Shown here: piece by piece, positions 9,203 to 18,561 of the stretch
Numbering within the stretch: position 1 is the first letter of the stretch
How the letters are laid out: each line of letters begins with the position of its first letter
NCBI GenBank assembly: GCA_964505385.1
Contig: CAZDIA010000007.1
Location: 36,452 to 100,451, forward strand
Source of the DNA: SLJN01 sp964505385
Lineage (GTDB): Bacteria; Bacteroidota; Rhodothermia; Balneolales; Natronogracilivirgulaceae
Length of the DNA: 64,000 nucleotides
Direction of reading: 5' to 3'
Made by a program: the position numbers and the translations under genes
The notes under the pieces: generated by a model
The model's input: only the letters and a program-made list of their open reading frames with translations
Databases searched by the model: none
What the model was told of the DNA's origin: nothing

Positions 9203-9366
9203 CCTGCTTTATCCACAAAGTTAATTGGGATAAGATATACTGTTATGGCTTTCAATGAGATACTTGAAAAAAATCATGTTTATAATTTTTATCTAAAGTC
9301 TGACGCTGCGAAATTAAGCTGTGGACTGCATTGCCCACAGCTTAATTTCTTGGTGAATAATGCAGG
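9203..9366 (-). mobile_element. MITE-like element, copy A (164 bp)
   Basis: The ends are CCTGCTTTATCCAC (9203-9216) and GTGAATAATGCAGG (9353-9366), which match as inverted repeats at 12 of 14 positions. CTAA flanks both sides exactly (9199-9202 and 9367-9370), a 4-bp target-site duplication. Inside, AAATTAAGCTGTGG (9311-9324) pairs perfectly with CCACAGCTTAATTT (9335-9348). A related 224-bp copy lies at 38197-38420, and the two share about 60 bp at one end. No transposase is encoded. The right flanking CTA supplies the stop codon of the neighbouring SGNH gene, so the element sits directly against that gene. Confidence 0.75.
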
Positions 9367-10749
9367 CTAAGGAAATCTAACTCCCTGATAATCTCCAACA
9401 TTTACAGGTGACAGGCTTGCATTGTATTCATCATTGATGAGCTCAATCACTTCATTTGTCAATTGTGCATTCCCTCGATCTGTGAGGTGGACTCCGTCAA
9501 GAGAAAAAAGTCCACCGGTTACAAATTCTGTCGTCAACTCGGCACCATCAAACAGAATACCGGTTTCCGCTCGCTCCATCAACTCTGCTACATTCAATAC
9601 CGGAAGGTTTTGATCATTGGCTTTTGATTGAATTATTTGGTTAAAGCTTTCGATCGTTTGTTCAGCAATTTCAACCTGCGGCTCTCGAAGAGTGTATTGA
9701 TCAGGAATAGGTTGCGCGCTTCCCCATCCGGGGCCTTCCGGCGGTGGCTGCAGCGAGTCCTGAGGGATAGTGAAAAGTATTTTATCTTCTTCCGTTGCCA
9801 TTCGAAATTCCAAATCCTCAGTAAATGCATCTTCACGGTCGGGATCTTCAATTATAAATCCATTTTCACCCTCCTGAAAGTCGGGAACAAATTCTTCACG
9901 CATATGCGATGGCAAGTTACTCAGCTCCTGCTCATATCCATTTTGTAATTCTTGAGCTTGATTTTCGCCTAATTCAAGTGCATTCCACGGGACGACATTG
10001 AAAAAAGGAATAGTTGTGATTTCAGGGATATTCATTACGATCCCCTTTGCACCCTGGCCTGTTAGTTGAGTCAAAAGTTCTTCGGTACTTGCGCTGAAAA
10101 GCTCTTCACCGGTTATATCATCAGCTCCAGTGCCGCCTTCAGCATCACCTGTTCCACCAGAAGTGGCCCAACTCAAAATATCATTACTGCCAATCCAGAT
10201 TGTAAAAAAAGTAGGTTCAAGTTCAAGCGCCTGTTCCAATACTGAAATATCCTCGCGACTGGCAAATCTGCCGAAAAATGGGTTCTGAGCAGCGTATTCA
10301 TCACTTATCAAATGAAAAGCCTTTGCACCGGGTACGCCTACATTGTTGAAAGGCCCCTGATCATTTATCGGATCTGAAAATATATCCTGCCCTTCTTCAG
10401 CTCCCGGTACCGGAGCAAAGTCACCATCCGCCGTAACTTGTAACACCAACCGGGCATTACCATCCTGACCGGAACCGACTCCCGGCTCAGCAAGAGGTTG
10501 AACAAAAGGTCCACCACCCGCATCCTGCATCTGCTGTGAAAGCAGGTTGGGGAATGATCGAAGCTGCCCCTCTCTATACAAGGCATTGTTGGTAAATCCG
10601 GCAGTTAAAGAGTTTCCAATTGCAACATAGCGGGTAAAATCTGCTTCTCCCGGGTCGGGACTTTGATCTTCAAATGCGGGTTCACAGCCTTTGAAGATCA
10701 TCAAAAAGAACAGAATACCCGCCGCTGATAAAAAGTGCACTCGATACAT
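9367..10749 (-). CDS. SGNH/GDSL-type hydrolase lipoprotein
   Basis: The 460-residue protein has a lipoprotein signal ending at Cys22 (FKGC). The SGNH blocks follow: block I as AIGNSLTAG with the nucleophile Ser47, a Gly/Asn block in IWIGSNDIL, and the C-terminal DGVHLTDRG holding the catalytic Asp and His. It is probably an esterase or lipase anchored in the outer or inner membrane. It lies 12 bp downstream of a FadL-type channel gene on the same strand, which suggests hydrolysis of lipid substrates linked to uptake of the products. A mobile element abuts its stop codon. Confidence 0.83.
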   Translation of the reverse strand: MYRVHFLSAAGILFFLMIFKGCEPAFEDQSPDPGEADFTRYVAIGNSLTAGFTNNALYREGQLRSFPNLLSQQMQDAGGGPFVQPLAEPGVGSGQDGNARLVLQVTADGDFAPVPGAEEGQDIFSDPINDQGPFNNVGVPGAKAFHLISDEYAAQNPFFGRFASREDISVLEQALELEPTFFTIWIGSNDILSWATSGGTGDAEGGTGADDITGEELFSASTEELLTQLTGQGAKGIVMNIPEITTIPFFNVVPWNALELGENQAQELQNGYEQELSNLPSHMREEFVPDFQEGENGFIIEDPDREDAFTEDLEFRMATEEDKILFTIPQDSLQPPPEGPGWGSAQPIPDQYTLREPQVEIAEQTIESFNQIIQSKANDQNLPVLNVAELMERAETGILFDGAELTTEFVTGGLFSLDGVHLTDRGNAQLTNEVIELINDEYNASLSPVNVGDYQGVRFP

Positions 10750-10761
10750 AAATCAGATGGT

Positions 10762-12018
10762 TTAGTAAGAAAATGAAAATGAAATTCCCGGAATCCAGGC
10801 ATAAGTCTGGAAAGTACCCACGGGCATCATTCCGGTGGTGCCCGCCTGTTCCAGGTCAGTTTCTGTTTGTTCCCTCTCCTGCGAGCGGATATGAATCAGC
10901 GAAAGATTGACACTTAATTGTTCAGTCAGTTCACTGCTGAAGCCCGCCGCAACAGATACTCGGTCAGAATCCGGGGTTTCCGGAGTCATATATCCATCTT
11001 GTACTGGTGACATATCGTAATAGGTTCCGGCGCGTAGCTGCATACGATCATTTAATTGATACTCCGTAGCAAGTCTGAATATCCAGGTATCCTCATAATC
11101 TCTTGGTTCCCGGCTATCTTCCAGTTGAGGAGTGTTTTCGGTAAAATCAAACGCGAGCTCCTCGTAAGCGCTCCATTCAGTGAAATCAGCCTGCCCGGCA
11201 ATACGCAGTTGCTGTGTAACATCCACAGCCACACCCATGGTAAAAACTGCGGGTAAGGGAAGTGAGGCATCAAACTGATTATTTTGAGGGAAATTGGCTT
11301 CAAGTGATGATGCTACCCGAAAATCAGCATCGCCACCTTCCACATCCATATCTAAACCCGACCGATAGCCAGCACCAATAGTAATATTATGAGCCGGGTT
11401 TATCATCACACCAAGATTATACCCGATAGCTGAAGTGCTGCCGTCCAGTTCCACTCTTCCATAATTGCCGTCAGTATTGGCTATCGGGAGTGATCGCTGC
11501 AGATTTACCATACCGTAACCATATACCAAGCCGGCGCCTATAGCAATAAAGTCGTTAACTTGATACCCCACCGTTGGCTGAACATATACCGATTGCAGTG
11601 ATATCTCCTGGAGCAAAAACTGATTCTTCCAACCTTCCGGCCAAACTACCGAGCTGCCATAGGGCGTATATACAGAAACTCCGGCACCAAAACCGCTGTT
11701 TTCATGTCTCCATACCCCATGCGCATTGAACGGAAAATTTACACGAGCTTCCGTTGATGCTTCGTAGGTAGATGGAGCAGGCGCCTGGTAACCAGTATTG
11801 ATAAAAGTTAAGCTGGAGCCGCCGATTATTTCATTCTTTGACAAAAAACCGATAGCTCCAGGATTAAACGCCATATTTGCGGCGTCATCAGCCATGGGTG
11901 TGCCCACATGGGCCATTCCAACCTGCCGGATACCAAATAAATTGAGCTGGTAACCGCCTGCAAAAACATCCATAGTAAAGACCAGCAATGCACAAACAGA
12001 TAGTAGAACGACTTTCAT
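10762..12018 (-). CDS. FadL/OMPP1/TodX-family outer-membrane transport protein
   Basis: FadL-type proteins are 14-strand outer-membrane barrels that let long-chain fatty acids or other hydrophobic molecules through. The 418-residue protein has a signal peptide (about 1-20, cut after VFAG) and the family's N-terminal hatch pattern, NLFGIRQVGMAHVGTP, then DDAANMAFNPGAIGFL. The rest alternates like a beta-barrel and ends in an aromatic residue (FSFSY), as outer-membrane barrels do. It is first in a two-gene operon with an SGNH hydrolase. A TAGTTTTG element lies 34 bp upstream on its strand. Confidence 0.87.
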   Translation of the reverse strand: MKVVLLSVCALLVFTMDVFAGGYQLNLFGIRQVGMAHVGTPMADDAANMAFNPGAIGFLSKNEIIGGSSLTFINTGYQAPAPSTYEASTEARVNFPFNAHGVWRHENSGFGAGVSVYTPYGSSVVWPEGWKNQFLLQEISLQSVYVQPTVGYQVNDFIAIGAGLVYGYGMVNLQRSLPIANTDGNYGRVELDGSTSAIGYNLGVMINPAHNITIGAGYRSGLDMDVEGGDADFRVASSLEANFPQNNQFDASLPLPAVFTMGVAVDVTQQLRIAGQADFTEWSAYEELAFDFTENTPQLEDSREPRDYEDTWIFRLATEYQLNDRMQLRAGTYYDMSPVQDGYMTPETPDSDRVSVAAGFSSELTEQLSVNLSLIHIRSQEREQTETDLEQAGTTGMMPVGTFQTYAWIPGISFSFSY

Positions 12019-12051
12019 TATAGTAATTAATTATAGTATGTTTACTCTTAT

Positions 12052-12059
12052 CAAAACTA
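12052..12059 (-). promoter_or_regulatory. Bacteroidota-type -7 promoter element (fadL)
   Basis: Read on the minus strand this is TAGTTTTG, a match to the TAnnTTTG element of Bacteroidota primary-sigma promoters. It lies 34 bp before the fadL start codon. The -33 TTTG partner is weak. Confidence 0.4.
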
Positions 12060-12316
12060 CAACACTCATTCGTTAGGTAAAAGTGGTTGCGTGATATTAA
12101 CAATAATTTATTTACTATTAAAATTAAATAATAGTAGACTCTAAACCGGATAGGCCGGAACCATATCCCGGCCGCTCCTTCAAACTACTCTTGTTTTCTT
12201 GAATTCTTAACATCTTAAAATTCTCTATAAAAAACAGGAGGGGATACATAAAATTAAAAGTTTTTTGCTAAATAATTTCAGAAGTTAAACTTTAAGCTTC
12301 AAATATCAATTAATAA

Positions 12317-13132
12317 ATGTCTGAACTGTCAATCAACAATACTTCTATATTTTATGAGGATACAGGCGGTGAAAAGCCTGTTGTTCTTTTTGCACATGGA
12401 CTACTCTTCAGTAGTCAAATGTTCGAGTTTCAAATAGAGAGACTGCAGGACGATTACCGGTGTATCAGTTTTGATTTTCGCGGGCAGGGATTAAGTGAGT
12501 CACCTCCTGATGGCTACGATATGGATACTCTCACCACCGATACGATTGAATTGATAAGACAACTGAATATCGCTCCTGTTCATTATGCCGGGTTATCGAT
12601 GGGCGGATATATTGGCCTCAAGGTAGCTGCCCGCCAGCCAGAGCTGATTCGAAGCTTAACTCTGATGTCAACTTCAGCAGATTCGGTATCTGAAGATGAG
12701 TATCGTGACATGAAAAAAATCAGCAGAATCGGCCGATGGTTCGGTTACACGCTTGTTACAGGAAAGGTCTTGCGGAAGATTTTCGGGCCCGCTTTCCGTG
12801 AAGATTACGAATTATATGAAGAGCAGATGATCTGGAAAAACCGGCTATTGTCTAACAACCGAAAAGGTATTTTGAAAGCCGTTAATGGTGCGATCAACCG
12901 TAAAGACATCAGTGGTGAATTGTTTCGTATCCAATGCCCGACATTAATTCTGACCGGTGAAGATGATATCGCCACTCCTCCCGAACACTCCGAAAAATTG
13001 AGTCGACTAATCCCTAACTCCAAGCTTATTCACATCCCTCGTGCCGGTCATATGATTTCAGCTGAAGCACCTGATGAAGTAGCTGATTATATGCTTGAGT
13101 ACCTGCGTACTGTGGAAAATAAAGAGAAATAA
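12317..13132 (+). CDS. Alpha/beta-fold hydrolase
   Basis: The 271-residue protein has the complete alpha/beta-hydrolase layout: an oxyanion-hole HGLLFSSQM, a DFRGQGLS strand-turn, the nucleophile elbow GLSMGG (Ser94), an acid in GEDDIATP (Asp216 or Asp217) and the catalytic His245 in RAGHMIS. It resembles the 3-oxoadipate enol-lactonase/BioH-like group, but no pathway neighbour supports either name. No signal peptide is visible, so it is cytoplasmic. The fadL gene is divergent upstream and the SLC13 transporter follows after 106 bp. Confidence 0.8.
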   Translation: MSELSINNTSIFYEDTGGEKPVVLFAHGLLFSSQMFEFQIERLQDDYRCISFDFRGQGLSESPPDGYDMDTLTTDTIELIRQLNIAPVHYAGLSMGGYIGLKVAARQPELIRSLTLMSTSADSVSEDEYRDMKKISRIGRWFGYTLVTGKVLRKIFGPAFREDYELYEEQMIWKNRLLSNNRKGILKAVNGAINRKDISGELFRIQCPTLILTGEDDIATPPEHSEKLSRLIPNSKLIHIPRAGHMISAEAPDEVADYMLEYLRTVENKEK

Positions 13133-13238
13133 CTTTTTAACTTATTTCTATCTTCATGCCAGATTCAAAGTTGTTCCATAGATTGCAACGCTTTAAAGAG
13201 TAAACTACAAATATCATACTTAAGGAATCATTTATATC

Positions 13239-14873
13239 ATGAAGTTCTCTGTTTTCGGTTTGTCAACCAAACAGACTGTTGGTTTATTAGTGGGTGTTAT
13301 CGGATTATTAATTCCACCTATTTTTCTCTCACTACCTGGCCTGTCTTTTGCCGGACATATTACGCTTGGCATATTTTTGATGGCCGCAATTTTCTGGATG
13401 ACTGAACCCATCCCGATTTATGCTACCTCCATGTCGGTAATTTTCCTTCAGGTGCTTCTTTTGAGTGCTCAAGGTCCGGTTTACCAGGATGCTGAGCTTC
13501 CCGTCACTTCTATCGATCATATCGAAAATGAAACGTGGCAAATACCACCCGAAGCACTGACCGAGCATGAATCAGTCTGGATTGTGAGAGATGACGAAAC
13601 AAAACACATTGAAGACTTACGGGATATTCAAAAAGAAAACGATATTGCCCGCATTTCATCCCCATCGATACAGGAGGATGACTCGGTTATAACCGACCCC
13701 TGGCACAGGAAAGTCGATTATGAGCCGACCTCCTATGAACAATTTTTCGGTACGCTTGCCAACCCAATCATCATCCTGTTTTTAGGTGGATTTATGCTTG
13801 CTGCCGGGGCGGTAAAATATAAACTTGACCGCAACCTCACTCGGTACTTGCTAAAACCTTTCGGCACACGCCCTCTTTACATCGTTCTCGGGCTAATGTT
13901 GGTTACTGCCGTCCTTTCAGCTTTTATGAGCAACACCGCAACAACAGCCATGATGATGACGGTGATTCTCCCGATTATTGCACAGCTCGAAACCGGGGAC
14001 CGCTTCAAAATCGGGCTTGCATTAAGTATACCTTTTGCTGCCAACATTGGCGGGATACTTACCCCAATCGGCACACCACCTAATGCTATTGTACTTGCAG
14101 CTATACAGGATACCGGCAGGCAGGTTTCTTTTACCGATTGGATGATGTATACAACTCCGGTAGTCGTAATTATGCTGCTGGCCGCCTGGTGGATTCTTCT
14201 CAAAGTATTTAAACCTTCGATAGAGAATTTTAATCTTAATATGAAGGGCGAGTTTTTAACTTCCCCAAAAGCGATTATTCTTTACTTTATTTTTGGCATT
14301 ACTGTATTGCTCTGGATTACCGAGAATCAGCATGGAGTATCCTCCAACATGGTTGCTTTTTTCCCGATAGCCGGGTTAATCGCAACCGGTGTTTTGGATA
14401 AGGATGATATCAGAACCCTGCCCTGGGAAGTACTATGGCTAGTAGCAGGCGGTATATCCCTCGGTCTTTCGATGGATCAAACCGGATTGGCAATGTGGAT
14501 GATAAGCGGCATCAACTGGGCTGCGCTTGGCGCTTTTGCCCTCGTTTTCACTTTTGGGTTAATCAGTATCGGTCTGTCCAACTTTTTGTCCAATACAGTT
14601 ACAGCTACCTTGGTTATGCCGCTGGGAATTAGCCTTTGGTCTGCCGGTGTGCTGCCGGAACCATTTGGTTTAATCACTATCGGTCTTGTAATCAGTGTAT
14701 CTTGCAGTCTTGCGATGATTCTGCCGATTTCCACTCCGCCGAATGCGATTGCCATGTCTACAGGTATACTCCGAACACCTGATATGGCCAAAGGCGGTCT
14801 GATTATAGGAATTATCGGGCTCATTATTGTTATTGCCAATGCGTTAATATACTGGCCACTATTACTTAACTAA
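13239..14873 (+). CDS. SLC13/DASS-family sodium:anion symporter
   Basis: This 544-residue membrane protein belongs to the divalent anion:Na+ symporters, which take up dicarboxylates, sulfate or similar anions. Both sodium/substrate motifs are present: SNTATTAMM and PIGTPPNAI in the first half, then SNFLSNTVTATL and PISTPPNAIAMS in the second. Unusual is a hydrophilic acidic insertion of about 85 residues (about 80-165) between the first membrane helices and the ANPIIILFLGGFML helix. A receiver protein and a histidine kinase follow 16 and 11 bp apart, so the three are probably one operon. The substrate is not decidable. Confidence 0.87.
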   Translation: MKFSVFGLSTKQTVGLLVGVIGLLIPPIFLSLPGLSFAGHITLGIFLMAAIFWMTEPIPIYATSMSVIFLQVLLLSAQGPVYQDAELPVTSIDHIENETWQIPPEALTEHESVWIVRDDETKHIEDLRDIQKENDIARISSPSIQEDDSVITDPWHRKVDYEPTSYEQFFGTLANPIIILFLGGFMLAAGAVKYKLDRNLTRYLLKPFGTRPLYIVLGLMLVTAVLSAFMSNTATTAMMMTVILPIIAQLETGDRFKIGLALSIPFAANIGGILTPIGTPPNAIVLAAIQDTGRQVSFTDWMMYTTPVVVIMLLAAWWILLKVFKPSIENFNLNMKGEFLTSPKAIILYFIFGITVLLWITENQHGVSSNMVAFFPIAGLIATGVLDKDDIRTLPWEVLWLVAGGISLGLSMDQTGLAMWMISGINWAALGAFALVFTFGLISIGLSNFLSNTVTATLVMPLGISLWSAGVLPEPFGLITIGLVISVSCSLAMILPISTPPNAIAMSTGILRTPDMAKGGLIIGIIGLIIVIANALIYWPLLLN

Positions 14874-14889
14874 TAACTCGTGAATTACT

Positions 14890-15390
14890 ATGGCTTCTGA
14901 AATTTATATCTTAGTTGTCGAAGATGAACCGGATGTTCTCGACGCAATCGTCAGAGACCTTTCCGATTTTGAGGAAAAGTTCCCGATCGAAATGGCTGAA
15001 ACCGCCGAAGAGGCTAAAAGATTAGTTGATGAAATTATCTCCTCCGGTAACCGAATCGGGTTAATGGTTTGTGATCATATTTTACCCGGTGAGAATGGTG
15101 TCGATTTACTGATTGAGCTGCATACCAAAGAAGACACACAACCCAGCAGGAAAATGCTTATTACCGGTCAGGCCGGTCATGACGATACCATCGAAGGGCT
15201 AAATAAGGGCGGTCTTCGCCATTATATTGCTAAGCCATGGGATGCCAAAGAATTACAAAAAGCGGCAAGTGAATTGTTAACCGATTATGTAATTGAAAAT
15301 GAGCGAAATCTGCTTCCATATATGAGCATTCTGGATGCAGAAAAATTAAGTGAGGCCATTCACGACCGTGGTGGTGTCAGCGATGCTTAA
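14890..15390 (+). CDS. Response regulator, receiver domain only
   Basis: A 166-residue receiver protein without a visible output domain. The acidic pocket is Glu11/Asp12, the phospho-acceptor is Asp62 (MVCDHILPGENG), the switch Thr is 92 (LITGQA) and the conserved Lys is 115 (AKPWD). The tail after about residue 125 is a helical segment of 40 residues. It sits between the SLC13 transporter and a soluble histidine kinase, its evident partner. The sequence around DLSDFEEKFP and the D62 loop resembles receivers found fused to thioredoxin reductase in other bacteria, but that domain is absent here. Confidence 0.85.
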   Translation: MASEIYILVVEDEPDVLDAIVRDLSDFEEKFPIEMAETAEEAKRLVDEIISSGNRIGLMVCDHILPGENGVDLLIELHTKEDTQPSRKMLITGQAGHDDTIEGLNKGGLRHYIAKPWDAKELQKAASELLTDYVIENERNLLPYMSILDAEKLSEAIHDRGGVSDA

Positions 15391-15401
15391 CTCAACTCCC
15401 T

Positions 15402-16916
15402 ATGATTCTCAACTTCACCAAACAGTGGCTACGAGATCCGAGAAAACTTGTTGAAGAACTTCGGCAGCTTTTCAGGCAAAATGTGGAAGTTACACTTCCG
15501 GAAAAATCACTTACTTCCGGTGAAAAAATCACAGTTGAAGGCCAACTTAATGACGCATTACATATCTTGCTCGAAGGTACCGTTGAGCTGATTAAAACAA
15601 ATGATACCGGCAAGGAGGTTAAAATCGACTGGCTCGGTCCCGGTTCACTGGTTGGCCTGATATCTTTCTGTACCGGAGAAGAGGCACTTACTACTGCGCG
15701 TGCCTCAACGGACTGTACACTTATAAAAATCGAGGATGACCATTTTAACCAACTCGCCAGCGAGCATCACGAAGTAAGCAGCTTATTTCTTCAACTGGTT
15801 ATAGGAAATATGCTGGACCGCTACCAACACATGATCAAAGTTCACCTTGAACTGGATGGGATGAATACCAAAGTTGAAAAAGAGCGTAATCACCTGCAAA
15901 AAGCTCTTAATCAGCTGGAAGAAACCCAACACCAACTGGTGCATCGCGAAAAGATGGCAACTTTAGGACAGCTTGTAGCCGGAGTTGCCCATGAGCTTAA
16001 TAACCCGGCATCTTCTTTGATACGCTCAAATGAAAATCTTCTATTGACTCTCAGGGCGCTTTTTGAAAAAGATATTGAAATCCCCAGAATTGTTGCTCTT
16101 GATTTTTTTGAAGCCGGCACAAAATCATCCTTTAATGATACGAACAGTCAACGGCTCCAGATAAAAGAGATATCGCAGATGTTTCCTGAAGTCAAGAGGC
16201 AGTTGCATCGCAGGATGTCCTATGTGCCCAAAGAGCTTTGGGGACAATTAAAACCAAATCTGCCAGATGATGAAAAATCGAGAGAAAAATGGCTTTTAAA
16301 AGCCACAGAATTTTTTGAATCAGGCTGGTTCCTTCATGTGAGCCATACGAGTACCGAACGCATTTCTGAAATTGTAAAAAGCCTGAAAAATTTCAGTCGT
16401 CAGGATCGTTCGGATTTCCAGGATGTTAATATTCTCGATGGATTAAATGATACCTTACTATTGCTCAACAACAGACTGAAAAAAGTATCGCTTACTCTGG
16501 AGCTAGAAGAGTTGCCCCACATAACCTGCATACCCGGGGAGATTAATCAGGTTTGGACAAACATTATCATCAACGCATGTGAAGCTATGGAAAACGGAGA
16601 AAGCGAATTGCAAATCAAAAGCGGTGTCATAGATGATAATTATGTATTTGTCACATTCGCTGATAATGGACCAGGCATTCCGGAAAAATTTAAAAACCGC
16701 ATTTTCAATGCTGATTTTACTACAAAAACCCAGGGTGGCGATTTCGGCCTCGGTATAGGTCTTGCCATCACCCGCGACATCGTCTTGAAACATGGCGGTA
16801 ATATTATGGTTGAAGACTCTGATTCAGGCGGTGCACAATTTACCGTATATCTGCCCTACACCAAACGCAACCGCAAAAATACCGCAGCTAAAAAACAAAA
16901 AGATGTGACCCATTGA
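15402..16916 (+). CDS. Soluble histidine kinase with N-terminal cyclic-nucleotide-binding-like domain
   Basis: The 504-residue kinase has no membrane segment. Residues about 20-140 form a CRP-type cNMP-binding beta-roll (ITVEGQLNDALHILLEGTVELI, GPGSLVGLISF). A coiled coil (about 150-185) leads into the HisKA helix, where the phospho-accepting His197 lies in GVAHELNNPASS. The HATPase domain has its N-box (NIIINACEAM), G1 (FADNGPGIPEKF) and G2 (GDFGLGIGLAI). It probably phosphorylates the receiver protein encoded 11 bp upstream. Whether the beta-roll binds a nucleotide is unknown. Confidence 0.87.
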   Translation: MILNFTKQWLRDPRKLVEELRQLFRQNVEVTLPEKSLTSGEKITVEGQLNDALHILLEGTVELIKTNDTGKEVKIDWLGPGSLVGLISFCTGEEALTTARASTDCTLIKIEDDHFNQLASEHHEVSSLFLQLVIGNMLDRYQHMIKVHLELDGMNTKVEKERNHLQKALNQLEETQHQLVHREKMATLGQLVAGVAHELNNPASSLIRSNENLLLTLRALFEKDIEIPRIVALDFFEAGTKSSFNDTNSQRLQIKEISQMFPEVKRQLHRRMSYVPKELWGQLKPNLPDDEKSREKWLLKATEFFESGWFLHVSHTSTERISEIVKSLKNFSRQDRSDFQDVNILDGLNDTLLLLNNRLKKVSLTLELEELPHITCIPGEINQVWTNIIINACEAMENGESELQIKSGVIDDNYVFVTFADNGPGIPEKFKNRIFNADFTTKTQGGDFGLGIGLAITRDIVLKHGGNIMVEDSDSGGAQFTVYLPYTKRNRKNTAAKKQKDVTH

Positions 16917-16918
16917 TT

Positions 16919-17347
16919 TCATCGCTCAGGCTGGTTAGTTGAAATATATAAAATCAGGCCGGTCAACAAGAGAAGGATACAAAGAACAACTGCCAGTGTC
17001 TGTATATAATGCCCCCAGCCCAGCAAGTAAATCTGCAATGATAGCCATCCCAAATAAATGACTGAAATAGATAACATGGCCATGATATTCGGGAAAAGCT
17101 GTGAATCCGAAAACAAAGCTCTTGACATGCGTAATCCAGTATAAGCCGGAGCCATGCCAAACACAACAACAAGAAACACGGCCGGCCAGGTGTAAGTAGA
17201 TACTGGTAGCCGGTCAATCATGTTATCCGGAAACCCGACCAAAGCGCCTGTAGGATCTGCAAGTAGTGCAAATCCACCCAGGAAACCACCAAAAGCCAAT
17301 ACAAACAATAAAAATACTGACAGCGCGACTAACCCTTTGATCATCAC
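16919..17347 (-). CDS. Small four-helix membrane protein of unknown function
   Basis: I do not recognise this 142-residue protein. It has four predicted membrane helices (about 4-30, 52-73, 85-108, 113-136) joined by short loops, and ends in a short polar tail. No catalytic or binding motif is visible. It lies on the minus strand, with its stop just 2 bp from the stop of the histidine kinase on the plus strand, and no terminator separates them. Coding is supported by its length, hydrophobic periodicity and codon use like the neighbours. Confidence 0.6.
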   Translation of the reverse strand: MMIKGLVALSVFLLFVLAFGGFLGGFALLADPTGALVGFPDNMIDRLPVSTYTWPAVFLVVVFGMAPAYTGLRMSRALFSDSQLFPNIMAMLSISVIYLGWLSLQIYLLGWGHYIQTLAVVLCILLLLTGLILYISTNQPER

Positions 17348-17484
17348 AATGAGGCTAAAATTTCAGCAATGTTTTTGATGCTACTACAATACATAACGGC
17401 ACGCACTGCCATATGATTGAACAAAATCCCCGGATTGTGAATTAATTAGATTACAGTTTTTCGTTTAACCGGCGTCGACAAATA

Positions 17485-18561
17485 TTATATCACCCGGCAC
17501 CAGCCCAGTTCATCCTCCTGCTCACCGTGATGAATCTGCGTAATGGTATCATATAACTGCTGTGCTATCGGCCCCATTTTATCCTGGTCCAGTTTAATCT
17601 CTTCACCTTCATGATGAATTAACCCCACCGGAGAAACGACTGCCGCCGTGCCGGAACCAAATACTTCGGATAACTTGCCCTCATTATACGAGCGGAATAA
17701 TTCATCGATGGATACCTGGCGTTCTTCAACTTGCATATCCCATTTACGCGCAAGCTCAAGCACACATTTTCTCGTAACTCCGGGAAGTATACTTCCGGAG
17801 AGCGAGGGTGTTATCAACCTTCCGTCCATTACAAAAAAGATATTCATTGTGCCGACCTCTTCCACATATCGGCTTTCAATGGCATCGAGCCAAAGCACCT
17901 GTGTGTACCCTTCGGCATTGGCCTTATATCCTGGGTACAAGCTGGCGGCATAATTGCCAGGTGTTTTTGCTTCGCCAACACCGCCTTTAACCGCCCGCAC
18001 ATATTCAGGAGTTGTGGTGAGCGAAACGGGCTTAATTCCCTCTTTATAATAATCGCCTACCGGCGATGTAATCACCATATATCGGTAGCTTTCAGAAGCG
18101 CACATTCCTAATGAAGCGTCGGTTGCAAATACAAAAGGTCTGACGTACAATGATTTAAATTTATCCCGGGGAACCCAATCCCTATCCAGATCAATAAGCT
18201 TTTTGAGCGTTTCTATAAATGCCTCTTCATCAACAAAAGGAATTTGTAGTCTTTCACATGAGCGTCTCATCCGCTTGTAGTGCTCATAGAATCGAAACAT
18301 ATTTACTCTGCCGTCAGAATAGCGGAAAGCTTTCATCCCTTCAAAAACTCCCTGGCCATAATGCATAATTTTGGCCGCCGGCGACATCGACACCTCTCCA
18401 TATGGCTCAATAACCGGCTTTTGCCACTTGCCGCCACTATAATCGATAGTAAGCATATGGTCTGAAAACGTTTCGCCAAACGTCAGCCTGGCAAAATCAA
18501 CGTCTTTAATTCTGCTTGAAGTTGTTTTTTTTATATCACATTCTAAAGTTGCTGGTGTCAT
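17485..18561 (-). CDS. ilvE: Branched-chain amino acid aminotransferase
   Basis: The enzyme interconverts Leu, Ile and Val with their 2-oxo acids, using PLP and glutamate. The 358-residue length and sequence fit the longer fold-type IV BCATs (eukaryotic-like type II). Family blocks include HYGQGVFEGMKAFR, VRPFVFATD, the PLP lysine Lys199 in GEAKTPGNYAAS and VLWLDAIESRYVEEVG. It is transcribed alone. It is separated by 200 bp from the gcvPB terminator region. Confidence 0.93.
   Translation of the reverse strand: MTPATLECDIKKTTSSRIKDVDFARLTFGETFSDHMLTIDYSGGKWQKPVIEPYGEVSMSPAAKIMHYGQGVFEGMKAFRYSDGRVNMFRFYEHYKRMRRSCERLQIPFVDEEAFIETLKKLIDLDRDWVPRDKFKSLYVRPFVFATDASLGMCASESYRYMVITSPVGDYYKEGIKPVSLTTTPEYVRAVKGGVGEAKTPGNYAASLYPGYKANAEGYTQVLWLDAIESRYVEEVGTMNIFFVMDGRLITPSLSGSILPGVTRKCVLELARKWDMQVEERQVSIDELFRSYNEGKLSEVFGSGTAAVVSPVGLIHHEGEEIKLDQDKMGPIAQQLYDTITQIHHGEQEDELGWCRVI

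Noticed and set aside
9209..9217. DnaA-box sequence TTATCCACA near dnaB, suggesting a replication origin
   Set aside because: It is part of the degenerate inverted end of MITE copy A. There is no box cluster or A/T-rich unwinding region, and no dnaA gene nearby.
12236..12243. Strong Shine-Dalgarno-like AGGAGGGG
   Set aside because: No ATG, GTG or TTG start with an open frame follows within 15 bases. The hydrolase start is about 75 bp away.
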